From Verrucomicrobiia bacterium (GTDB lineage Bacteria; Verrucomicrobiota; Verrucomicrobiia; Limisphaerales; DASXHY01), in assembly GCA_035629175.1 (NCBI GenBank), contig DASPIL010000048.1:1-64000 (forward strand): 64,000 nucleotides of DNA. The letters are read 5' to 3'. Position numbers and translations under genes: made by a program. The notes beneath the pieces were generated by a model. It did not search any database and was not told the origin of the DNA. It was given only the letters and a program-made list of their open reading frames with translations. This document shows, in pieces, positions 23,680-30,730 of the stretch; positions within the stretch are counted from its first letter, which is position 1; each line of letters begins with the position of its first letter.

Positions 23680-23993
23680 GCTTCCACCTCCGCCCACTCC
23701 TGCTTGCCCTTGCGAGCGACCTTCTTGCTGGCCTTCATCGCGTCCGAGCCGAAAGCAATCGCGCACAGGATCAGAATCAGCATCGTGCCGCCGTAATACT
23801 TCCGGCGGACTTCCTTGAGCTGCACCGCCAGCTCCGGGTGCTTCACCTCAGCACCGGCGAGCACGAGCTTGCGCACGAACTCACCAACACTCTTGCAACC
23901 TTCGCGAACGGCTGCTCGGCCCAGCTCGGAGCGTTCATCGAGCGGGATGTTGATCGATAGATTCGCGGTTCCGGTTCCGATGGCGTTGGTCAT
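23676..23993 (-). CDS. Ribbon-helix-helix-like protein with C-terminal membrane segment
   Basis: A 105-residue protein. Residues about 10-50 (ANLSINIPLDERSELGRAAVREGCKSVGEFVRKLVLAG) look like an RHH or CopG-type DNA-binding unit: one strand then two helices. Residues about 70-84 are hydrophobic (MLILILCAIAFG), followed by a basic tail. A membrane-tethered RHH protein would be unusual. I chose the internal Met at 23,993 rather than the one three codons earlier; either is possible. Confidence 0.6.
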   Translation of the reverse strand: MTNAIGTGTANLSINIPLDERSELGRAAVREGCKSVGEFVRKLVLAGAEVKHPELAVQLKEVRRKYYGGTMLILILCAIAFGSDAMKASKKVARKGKQEWAEVEA

Positions 23994-24048
23994 AGGCGGC
24001 AATCTTGTTAAGGGTTCCGACTTGTGCGGGTGTGCGGGTGTGCTTTAC

Positions 24049-24282
24049 TCAGGCCGATTCGAACGCGGCATCCTTGGGAAGTGTGATTCCGTGCGATTTG
24101 ATCATCGCCTTGGCGCGCTGATCGACTGCGTTCGAAATGAAATCCGTGACATTCTCATTATCGATGATCGAGGTGATGATCTGCGCCCGTCGGAGAGATA
24201 CCGGGCGAATGGAGATCGTTCGTTTGCCTTCGCCTTCGCGGGAATCCGACTCCTTGTTAAGAACCTGTGTTTTGTTTCGCAT
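24049..24282 (-). CDS. Putative small RHH-type regulator
   Basis: A 77-residue protein. After a charged N-terminal 20 residues it reads KRTISIRPVSLRRAQIITSIIDNENVTDFISNAVDQRAKAMI, a strand followed by two helices as in ribbon-helix-helix DNA-binding proteins. It is the first leftward gene next to a divergent rightward gene, with GCATGC-containing repeats between them, which is the usual place for a phage repressor. I chose the ATG at 24,282 because the upstream extension translates the repeat region. Confidence 0.6.
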   Translation of the reverse strand: MRNKTQVLNKESDSREGEGKRTISIRPVSLRRAQIITSIIDNENVTDFISNAVDQRAKAMIKSHGITLPKDAAFESA

Positions 24283-24317
24283 ACTCGTTTGTCTGTGTGC
24301 GAGTGTTATGGCATACA

Positions 24318-24360
24318 CTTGCATGCAGTTGCAAGCATGAGAATGCATTTGCATGCAGTT
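24318..24360. promoter_or_regulatory. Divergent control region with TTGCATGCAGTT repeats
   Basis: TTGCATGCAGTT occurs at 24,319-24,330 and again at 24,349-24,360, a 30-base spacing close to three helix turns. CTTGCA (24,318) and TGCAAG (24,330-24,335) form a further inverted pair, and GCATGC is itself palindromic. The sites lie between a leftward RHH-type gene and a rightward gene, so they may be operators controlling both promoters. No clear -10/-35 pair was identified. Confidence 0.55.
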
Positions 24361-24373
24361 TTCAGCCAACCTT

Positions 24374-24823
24374 ATGGAGAAGATTCAGGACGATAAGAAG
24401 CCCGAAGGTTCAACGAGCCTTCGGGTGAATCGGGAGCTGTTTGCTCGAATTCAAGAAACAGGCGCGCGTTTGCACATGTCCGCAAATGCGTTTGGGGTTG
24501 CTGCAATCGAAGCAATCCTCGACTTGATCGATCAGGAGGAAAGCAACAGGGCTGTGCCGGACATCATTCGGATGCACGACACAGTCAAGGGGAGTAAGAC
24601 GCCGTTTGGCCGCGGGGTGACTAATTCCACTTCAGCTTCCATGGCGGAACACGGCGCAAAGCTTGTCGCCGAGGTGGAGCGGCGAAAGCGCGCCGGTTCT
24701 TTTTCCGAATCACAACCTTCATCTTCAGCTGATGCTTCCAGCGGCCAAACATCTCCGACATCTCGAGACAATACTCGTCTGTCCAATCGGAAGACATCTC
24801 CTCCAAAACAGGTTCCAGAATGA
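24374..24823 (+). CDS. Putative RHH-like phage protein, rightward
   Basis: A 149-residue protein. Residues about 12-50 (GSTSLRVNRELFARIQETGARLHMSANAFGVAAIEAIL) fit a ribbon-helix-helix or Arc-type pattern. The rest is Ser/Thr/Arg-rich and probably disordered. The ATG at 24,374 is chosen because an earlier start at 24,353 would begin within the operator-like repeats. As the gene facing the leftward RHH gene it could be the opposing regulator. Confidence 0.55.
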   Translation: MEKIQDDKKPEGSTSLRVNRELFARIQETGARLHMSANAFGVAAIEAILDLIDQEESNRAVPDIIRMHDTVKGSKTPFGRGVTNSTSASMAEHGAKLVAEVERRKRAGSFSESQPSSSADASSGQTSPTSRDNTRLSNRKTSPPKQVPE

Positions 24824-24938
24824 TTTTTGTTCCTTGGTTCTTAGGTCCTTGCAACTTCATACGCGAGGATGATCTCGCGGGAGGTAGGACTTTGGATGTC
24901 CAACCCTGCCTGAAACTTATTCACAGTGTTCACACTCA

Positions 24939-25463
24939 ATGAAAGCGTTCGCACTTTTATCGATACTCCTTGCTGTCGCCGGATGCGCCATGATCCCAGA
25001 GATGCCGGGCTCCGTTTCTACGAACTTATCCAAGTTCGATGGCGCGAGCGAGATCAGCGTCTCTCCGGCGTGGGTGCAAACCAGTCGCTGGGTTGCAAGC
25101 ATTCGCCTTGGTGCTTACCGCTCATCCAAAATGGAGCCTGGTGCCATTGTTATCAAAGCCGTCTATGAAGGAGTTGAATCAATAGAGCGTTTGCGCTTCA
25201 ACATCGACGGCACTTTTGAAGAACTGAAGCCGCTCGACTCTTCCACAACCTACGAGGAAGACGACCGCAATCCAGGCCTTCTGTCTGTTCGCAGATTCCA
25301 TGCGACCGACGATCTGATCAGACGGGCAGTCAATGCGACGAACACGATCGTGCGAATGGACTTTCGAGGAACATACCTCGACGGCGAATTCGGTCTCAAC
25401 CAAGCGCATTTCGCCAAACCCGCGTTCAAGAAGTTCCTGACTGCATTGGAGAACCAGCCATGA
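24939..25463 (+). CDS. Small lipoprotein, possible lysogenic cargo
   Basis: A 174-residue protein with a clear lipoprotein signal: MKAFALLSILLAVAGC, lipobox A-G-C with Cys16 as the acylation site. The mature part is mixed alpha/beta with no recognised domain (ISVSPAWVQTSRWVASIRLG, GTFEELKPLDSSTTYEEDD). It is oriented opposite to most phage genes and lies near attR. That is the usual position of genes expressed from the lysogen that alter the host surface. Coupled to the next gene by ATGA. Confidence 0.65.
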   Translation: MKAFALLSILLAVAGCAMIPEMPGSVSTNLSKFDGASEISVSPAWVQTSRWVASIRLGAYRSSKMEPGAIVIKAVYEGVESIERLRFNIDGTFEELKPLDSSTTYEEDDRNPGLLSVRRFHATDDLIRRAVNATNTIVRMDFRGTYLDGEFGLNQAHFAKPAFKKFLTALENQP

Positions 25464-26131
25464 ATCCCCACGCACCGGAAGAATGGCGCAACGGTCCACC
25501 CAGCGAGAAGCAGATACGAAGGTTGCGCTGGTGGGGAACGAAGATGCAGCTTCAGATACCCGCCCCTCGAACCAAGGGCGAGGCGAGCGAGATCATTGAT
25601 CAGTGGCTCAATGCGCGCCCTGATCTTGAAGATGAATGGCGCGAGGAGTCTGATCGATTGGAGCAAGTGGACTGGGACAGAAGAGAGGCAGAAGAAGCTG
25701 CGGAAGATGAGCGCCGTGACTTTGAACACCTTTGCGATGTGGTCGACGAGTGGCGGGATATCCACCCGTGCCCGCCGGTGTCTCAGGAACAAGTGAGGCG
25801 AGTGCTCGAAAGAGTAGGATCGCAGCCCAATTCGGAAGATCGTGGCAAATATATGGGTCGTTTCTTCGCTGAGCTGAAGCGACAGTTTCCTTCCCTGTTC
25901 ACGCTTGAATCGGAAATGAAATACCACCAAGAGCAACTCGAAAACACCAAAGCCAATTTTCTGGAAATGGTTCGCGTGAAAGCGGCGAAGCGAGGGATCG
26001 AGATTAAAGATTGGGAACTGGTGTGGAGTGTTTTTAGACAATTTCCCCACCATCCAAACGAAGATTCATCTGAGATGGAACTTAGGTTTTTTGCCGCGAT
26101 AAAACATGCAGAAGATCGCAAATCTCAATGA
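25460..26131 (+). CDS. Highly charged hypothetical protein next to attR
   Basis: A 223-residue, Glu/Arg/Trp-rich protein. It starts with PPSEKQIRRLRWWG, a motif resembling the short DNA-binding-like segment of some phage and plasmid proteins, then has a long acidic helix (about 50-90) and a second helical half. No enzyme motif or integrase signature is seen. It ends 70 bases before the tRNA fragment. Its role is unknown. Confidence 0.65.
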   Translation: MNPHAPEEWRNGPPSEKQIRRLRWWGTKMQLQIPAPRTKGEASEIIDQWLNARPDLEDEWREESDRLEQVDWDRREAEEAAEDERRDFEHLCDVVDEWRDIHPCPPVSQEQVRRVLERVGSQPNSEDRGKYMGRFFAELKRQFPSLFTLESEMKYHQEQLENTKANFLEMVRVKAAKRGIEIKDWELVWSVFRQFPHHPNEDSSEMELRFFAAIKHAEDRKSQ

Positions 26132-26135
26132 AAAA

Positions 26136-26158
26136 GTGGCAACAAACGTGGCAACAAA
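26136..26158. repeat. Tandem GTGGCAACAAA repeat beside the attachment site
   Basis: GTGGCAACAAA is found at 26,136-26,146 and 26,148-26,158, one base apart, about 45 bases left of the tRNA fragment. Short direct repeats near an att core are typical of integrase arm-binding sites. Only two copies are present, so this is a suggestion. Confidence 0.45.
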
Positions 26159-26200
26159 ATCGACACCATTGAAAAACCCCAGCAAATCGAGACTTTCACG

Positions 26201-26250
26201 GTGCCTTGACACGGTAGGGGTCACAGGTTCGAAACCTGTATCGCGCACCA
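26201..26250 (+). other. 3' fragment of tRNA-Val(GAC), probable attR
   Basis: The sequence has a 3' anticodon half with loop TTGACAC (anticodon GAC), a variable loop, a full T arm ACAGG-TTCGAAA-CCTGT, then ATCGCGC, discriminator A and CCA. No matching 5' half (expected to begin GCGCGAT) exists upstream; the identity stops at about position 26,201. A 3' tRNA fragment at the edge of a phage region is the classic result of integration into a tRNA gene. It should not be annotated as a functional tRNA. Confidence 0.85.
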
Positions 26251-26253
26251 TCT

Positions 26254-27069
26254 TCAAAATCCCCGCAAAATCGTACTGCTTCGCGGAGGCAAACCTGGAG
26301 CGGGAGCCCGCTTCAAAACCACGTATTCAATCCCCATCTTCTCGCAATACTCGCGTTTACCGCCCTTGTCCCCGTCCTCGTTAACTATGTAATAGTCGGG
26401 TTTGATCCGCCGAATCTCAGGGTCAGCATCCACCCAACCCGTTCCTGTCGTGACCAGCGCCTGCTTCACATAACGGATTGAGCCCACAACATATCGTCGC
26501 TCCTGCTCTGACAGCAACGGATGCCCCTCTCCCTTCAATAATCGCACGTTCGCGTCGCTGCCCAGGCAAAGATACAAATCCCCGAAGGCGGACGCCTCTT
26601 CCGTGAATCTGACATGGCCGGAATGAAACCAATCGTAGCAACCCGTGGCGATTGCCTTCTTGCGTCCTGGCGCCGAGGGCATGGGCGGCGGCTCGGGAAA
26701 TCCCTTCAATTCGTCGCTCGAAAACACGCGATAGGTGATTCCCCTTTCCTTCGCGACCCCCGCGCGTTCCGGGCTCGCTGACGGCTCGTAATCGGCCCAA
26801 GAAACGGCATCGATCTCGGGCACGGTTTTCGCATCCGCGCTGTCGGGGAGGGCGAGCACCGACTGCACGTAACGAACTGCCTGGAGAAAGTAGCGACGCT
26901 CTGCGAAGGGGAACTTTGGCGCCTGCCCGTGGATCTTGTGAAAAACAACGTCAGACCACAATGCCACGGTAACGGGTCCGAGCTTCGCCGCCTCTTCCAG
27001 GAAACGGAGATCGCGCGCGCGGATGTCATCGAAGCCTCCGCAAACGATTACGGGTAATGCCGCATTCAT
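26254..27069 (-). CDS. Tandem-domain nucleotidyltransferase (cytidylyltransferase-like)
   Basis: A 271-residue protein with two copies of the HIGH-type nucleotidyltransferase fold. The second (about 138-271) is intact: GCYDWFHSGHVRF with HSGH at 149-152, YLCLGSDANVRLLKG, and a late PPRSST motif. The first (about 5-130) reads GGFDDIRARDLRF with the HxGH motif lost, so it is probably structural. Enzymes of this type join CMP or AMP to sugar or polyol phosphates. It overlaps the GHMP kinase gene by ATGA, so the pair probably makes an activated sugar. A 64-residue upstream extension is rejected on that basis. Confidence 0.83.
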   Translation of the reverse strand: MNAALPVIVCGGFDDIRARDLRFLEEAAKLGPVTVALWSDVVFHKIHGQAPKFPFAERRYFLQAVRYVQSVLALPDSADAKTVPEIDAVSWADYEPSASPERAGVAKERGITYRVFSSDELKGFPEPPPMPSAPGRKKAIATGCYDWFHSGHVRFTEEASAFGDLYLCLGSDANVRLLKGEGHPLLSEQERRYVVGSIRYVKQALVTTGTGWVDADPEIRRIKPDYYIVNEDGDKGGKREYCEKMGIEYVVLKRAPAPGLPPRSSTILRGF

Positions 27070-27857
27070 GCTGAAGCCGTTCGTACGTTCACTTGAAAGG
27101 CGCCAGGAACAGGCCGATCTGACGCGACGATCAGGTAGCCGCCGCCGCATCCGGAGTACATCGCGCCTGGATATTCCCGCTGGTAAGCACCCAGCAACGC
27201 CAGGAGATCGACACGCAGCAAGGGATGCCGCACCACCCCGGGGAGCAACTTCTCCCAGCATTTCATATTCTCATTGAGGGACGCGCCGAGTGCCTTCACA
27301 TCCTTCCGCACAATTGCGTCGAAGCATTGCCGCCCTGCCTCACCCAGCCGTGCGACCCATGGGGGCTTGAGGTTCTTAATCGCGAGCGGGTTGTATCCTT
27401 CGGGGCGGGGTTCGACAGGGAGAAGATGCAGCCTGGATTCCAGCCATCGAGCGACGGCGCGTGAGTTGCACGATTCGATGTGGGCAGGAAATATGCCCCC
27501 TTCGAAGTTGAAATCATAATCCAGCCGGTTGATGCCTGGATACAGAAGGCCGATCATATCCTGTGAACCGCTCGGTTCGGCTTTGCCATGGTTCTCAGCC
27601 TCGTAAAGCTCCCGGACGAGGTCCGCGCCAGGGCGTTTCGGCAACTTGCCCCCCCAAAGTTTCAGCGCAACAGCACGCGTTCCGCTTGCAATGCCTGAAC
27701 GATCCATGGGGCGGAAATTCGGTTCAATCTGCACTACAACCATCGACCCAGGCGGCCGTGGGTTGTGCTGTGAAACAAACGGCTGATCGATCCAGCCGCC
27801 AGCGAGTTGCAGGCGGTTGGGAATCGACCCGAGCAAGCGGTTGAGAGGCGATTTCAT
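27066..27857 (-). CDS. GHMP-family sugar kinase (HddA/fucokinase-like)
   Basis: A 263-residue protein with GHMP kinase features: an N-terminal RLQLAGGWIDQP near 15-26 (in place of the usual GE-H-D-Y), GSQDMIGLLYPGINRLDY near 98-115 as in heptose and fucose kinases, and the glycine-rich third motif SGCGGGYL near 234-241. The ATP-binding second motif is less clear and the protein is shorter than typical (about 320-350), so a central part may be reduced. With the downstream nucleotidyltransferase it suggests synthesis of a nucleotide-activated sugar for cell-surface glycans. Confidence 0.75.
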   Translation of the reverse strand: MKSPLNRLLGSIPNRLQLAGGWIDQPFVSQHNPRPPGSMVVVQIEPNFRPMDRSGIASGTRAVALKLWGGKLPKRPGADLVRELYEAENHGKAEPSGSQDMIGLLYPGINRLDYDFNFEGGIFPAHIESCNSRAVARWLESRLHLLPVEPRPEGYNPLAIKNLKPPWVARLGEAGRQCFDAIVRKDVKALGASLNENMKCWEKLLPGVVRHPLLRVDLLALLGAYQREYPGAMYSGCGGGYLIVASDRPVPGAFQVNVRTASA

Positions 27858-28108
27858 CGGTTACCCGGCATCTGCGCAGCGTCCAATCCGGCACCAAGTG
27901 CCTCCTTGATGCCCTTCATTGTCGCGGTCGGAGTTGGTTGAACATTTCGGTCGCGGATCCGGTTTCATGCCGCCCGCGCAACTCGCGGCGGCCAAAATCG
28001 TAGTGCCCGTTCCTCATTACTCCAGCCTTTTCACCGCCCTGGGAACTTTCCCGGGCACATTGGTGGCATTCGCCGATTTGTCCATTGACTGGAGGTAATG
28101 TGCTGACG

Positions 28109-29680
28109 ATGGTAACCGGCGCTATGGCAAAAATTGAACGCGCACTGCTTTCAGTTTCGGATAAAACCGGCCTTGTTCCGTTCGCTCAGGCTCTTTCAAA
28201 CGCCGGCGTGGAACTGATCTCAACCGGCGGAACGGCCAAAGCATTGCGCGATGCAGGACTTCGAGTCAAAGACATCAGCGAGCATACCGGATTTCCGGAA
28301 ATGCTTGATGGTCGTGTAAAGACCCTTCACCCCAAGGTTCATGGGGGATTGCTGTATATCCGCGGCAATGCGGCTCACGAAACCGCAGTAAGGGAGCATC
28401 AGATCGACGCAATAGACCTCGTCGTGGTGAACCTCTATCCGTTCGAACAGACCGTGGCGAAGCCAAACGTTTCCTTGCACGACGCGATTGAGAATATCGA
28501 TATTGGCGGTCCCTCAATGCTTCGCAGCGCTGCGAAGAACCATGAGACGGTGACAGTCATTGTTGATCCAGCAGATTACGAGGAAGTCGCGCGGCAGATC
28601 GCTGCTTCTGGAGACACTTCGCTTGAATCACGTCGCCGATTGGCCACGAAGGTTTATTCGAGAACAGCGGCTTACGACGCGGCGATTGCAGCGCATCTTG
28701 AAAAGGCATTCTCCGATGGCTGTGGCAAACAGGCATTGCCGGCAGAGCTGACGTTATCGGCGCCGCTGGCGCAGACATTGCGCTACGGCGAGAATCCGCA
28801 TCAGGAAGCGGCGTTGTATGGCGCGTTTTCGGATTACTTTCAGCAACTTCACGGCAAGGAGCTTTCCTACAACAACATTCTTGATCTGACAGCAGCCGCG
28901 CAATTGATCGCGGAATTTGAGAACGATCAACCCACTCTGGCGATCCTGAAGCACACCAATCCTTGCGGTGTCGGCCAGGGAACGAGCCTGCGCGATGCAT
29001 GGGAGGCAGCCTTTGCGACCGACAAACAGGCTCCCTTCGGCGGGATTATTGCAGTCAACCACGCATTGAACGGTCCGTGCGCGGAAGCCATTGCGGAGAT
29101 CTTCAGCGAAGTGATTGTCGCGCCGGAATTCACGCCAGAAGCGCTGGCGATCCTTCAGAAGAAAAAAAACCTGCGGTTACTGAGGATGTTGCGGTCAACG
29201 TCCTCGGGCCAATCGTGGGATATCCGAAGCGTGGGATGCGGTTCCTACCTTGTCCAGGGTCGCGACATCAAGTTGACCACGCGCGGAGATCTCAAGATTG
29301 TCACGAAACGCAAGCCGAGCGCCGACGAGTTGGATGCCATGTTGTTTGGGTGGCGGGTCGTAAAACATGTAAAATCGAATGCCATTGTGTATGTCACGGC
29401 GGCGCGGACGCTCGGAATCGGCGCGGGGCAGATGAGCCGGGTGGATGCCAGCCGCATCGCGGTTTGGAAAGCGCGTGAGGCTGCACTCTCATTGAAAAAC
29501 AGCGTGGTTTGCAGCGACGCTTTCTTTCCGTTTGCTGATGGATTGATCGCCGCAGCGGAGGCCGGGGCCACCGCTGCGATTCAACCAGGAGGTTCTGTCC
29601 GGGACGCCGAGGTGATTGCCGCGGCCGACGAGCGGAACATGGCGATGGCATTTACAGGGCACCGGCACTTCCGCCATTGA
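28109..29680 (+). CDS. purH: Bifunctional AICAR transformylase / IMP cyclohydrolase
   Basis: A 523-residue enzyme for the last two steps of IMP synthesis. The N-terminal MGS-like cyclohydrolase domain (about 10-145) has [36 protein letters not shown] and [10 protein letters not shown]. The transformylase part contains [28 protein letters not shown] and APFGGIIA, ending GHRHFRH. A GGAGG at 28,091-28,095 precedes several starts; ATG 28,109 is chosen, with GTG 28,100 and ATG 28,124 possible. About 250 bases upstream are free of genes and must contain the promoter. Confidence 0.96.
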   Translation: MVTGAMAKIERALLSVSDKTGLVPFAQALSNAGVELISTGGTAKALRDAGLRVKDISEHTGFPEMLDGRVKTLHPKVHGGLLYIRGNAAHETAVREHQIDAIDLVVVNLYPFEQTVAKPNVSLHDAIENIDIGGPSMLRSAAKNHETVTVIVDPADYEEVARQIAASGDTSLESRRRLATKVYSRTAAYDAAIAAHLEKAFSDGCGKQALPAELTLSAPLAQTLRYGENPHQEAALYGAFSDYFQQLHGKELSYNNILDLTAAAQLIAEFENDQPTLAILKHTNPCGVGQGTSLRDAWEAAFATDKQAPFGGIIAVNHALNGPCAEAIAEIFSEVIVAPEFTPEALAILQKKKNLRLLRMLRSTSSGQSWDIRSVGCGSYLVQGRDIKLTTRGDLKIVTKRKPSADELDAMLFGWRVVKHVKSNAIVYVTAARTLGIGAGQMSRVDASRIAVWKAREAALSLKNSVVCSDAFFPFADGLIAAAEAGATAAIQPGGSVRDAEVIAAADERNMAMAFTGHRHFRH

Positions 29681-29699
29681 ACAGTGGCAGAGGTGCTAA

Positions 29700-30089
29700 T
29701 CAGTCGATCAGGCTGTAGATCATCCAGAATTGTGCCGCAACAACCGCGGCCATTATCGCCCAAAAGAAACTCTCGCGCGAACTGAGGCTTTTCTGTGGAG
29801 CTTGGGCCAGCCAGAAACGCAATGACGCGGCTCCGAACTGAATGTGATCTCCATTTCGCAGGACCGAACGCTTCACAGCGTGTGAGTTCACGGTAATGAG
29901 AGCCTCTCCCTGGGGTTGGATGAGAAACCCTGCAGCGGGATCCAATTCAACGATGAAATGTTGATCCCAGACTCCGGGAGCATTGATCTGCACATCTGCA
30001 TCATCAGCCCGTCCCACACGAAAAGGAAAACGGCGGGGTGACCACTTGGTTCCCGCCGTTGTGCCTGAGAGCGATTCCAGTTGAATCAT
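29700..30089 (-). CDS. FHA-domain protein with C-terminal membrane anchor
   Basis: A 129-residue protein. Residues about 15-95 form a forkhead-associated domain: [16 protein letters not shown], then a [10 protein letters not shown] stretch (where SxxH is usual) and [16 protein letters not shown]. Residues about 108-128 are one membrane segment ([21 protein letters not shown]). FHA domains bind phosphothreonine. Its ATG overlaps the Wza-like stop (TGATG), so it is co-translated with the export genes. It may read the phosphorylation state of the system, although the partner tyrosine kinase makes phosphotyrosine. Confidence 0.82.
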   Translation of the reverse strand: MIQLESLSGTTAGTKWSPRRFPFRVGRADDADVQINAPGVWDQHFIVELDPAAGFLIQPQGEALITVNSHAVKRSVLRNGDHIQFGAASLRFWLAQAPQKSLSSRESFFWAIMAAVVAAQFWMIYSLID

Positions 30090-30700
30090 CAGTAGAGACT
30101 GCGCCGGATGTAGATCTTGTCGCCTGGAAATACAGAAATATTGTGCTTCGGTTCGCGAATGGCGCGTTGATAATCGACCACCACCTGCTCCCCGTTTGGA
30201 CGAATCAGCCGGACCTGGCTTTTCTTGGCGAATTCCGTAAACCCGCCCGCTGCGGAAATCGCACTCAGAATGTCAGTTTCACCGAGGTAGGTTTTTGGGC
30301 CCGGCGTTTTGACCTCCCCTTCGACGTAGTAGTAACGCAGCTCCGACTTCACCGTTATCGTCATGTTCTGGTAGAGCTTGTTATACTCCTTCTGCAGCTC
30401 CTGCTGAAGTTCGCCCGTGGTCTTGCCTAACGCCTTCACGGAGCCAATTTCCGGAGGGGTGATGGTGCCATCATCCTTCACCCGTTCCTCATGAGGCTTG
30501 CGTTCCGGGAGGCCAGGGCTGGAGAAGCTGATAATCACCAGGTCGCCGCGGTAGAACACATTGGCCGGCGGGCGCGGGTTCGATTCACCATCGCCGTCGT
30601 CGAACCTATGCCCCGCCGTGCCGCAGCCGCTGAGCAGAAGGCCAGAGGTCACAACGACCAATCCCAGACACAGCATCAAAAAGTTCCTGAGTAGTTTCAT
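30089..30700 (-). CDS. Wza-like polysaccharide export lipoprotein (SLBB)
   Basis: A 203-residue outer-membrane protein for exopolysaccharide export. The N-terminus is a lipoprotein signal ending LLLSGC. Then comes the polysaccharide-export domain (YRGDLVIISF, DGTITPPEIGSVKALGKTTGELQQELQKEY) and an SLBB domain with YYVEGEVKTPGPKTYLGETDILSAISAAGGFTEFA. The protein is short, with one SLBB repeat, as in minimal Wza relatives. It follows the Wzc-like gene by 30 bases in the same direction. The ATG at 30,700 is chosen over one eight codons earlier. Confidence 0.9.
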   Translation of the reverse strand: MKLLRNFLMLCLGLVVVTSGLLLSGCGTAGHRFDDGDGESNPRPPANVFYRGDLVIISFSSPGLPERKPHEERVKDDGTITPPEIGSVKALGKTTGELQQELQKEYNKLYQNMTITVKSELRYYYVEGEVKTPGPKTYLGETDILSAISAAGGFTEFAKKSQVRLIRPNGEQVVVDYQRAIREPKHNISVFPGDKIYIRRSLY

Positions 30701-30730
30701 TTTCTTCCAGTGAAAAGCCCGCAAATCAAA

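Larger units (their letters stand above)
1..26250. mobile_element. Prophage (tailed dsDNA phage), right-hand part; left end outside window
   Basis: The stretch holds a contiguous set of phage modules: small and large terminase, portal, head protease plus capsid, primase-helicase, RecT-like recombinase and control genes. Most genes run leftward and overlap by four bases. It ends at a 3' tRNA-Val fragment at 26,201-26,250, four bases before a chromosomal gene. No integrase, tail or lysis gene is visible, so these should lie left of position 1. The order terS, terL, gpW-like, portal, protease/capsid is that of lambda-type siphophages. Whether the prophage is still active cannot be told; no obvious broken genes were seen. 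Confidence 0.9.

Noticed and set aside
26201-26250. Functional tRNA gene
   Set aside because: Only the 3' half is present; no D arm and no 5' acceptor strand match GCGCGAT.
26066-26257. Minus-strand frame starting MKMVRDTGFEPVTPTVSR
   Set aside because: This is the well-known false protein made by reading the antisense strand of a tRNA; it overlaps the tRNA-Val fragment and crosses a phage gene.
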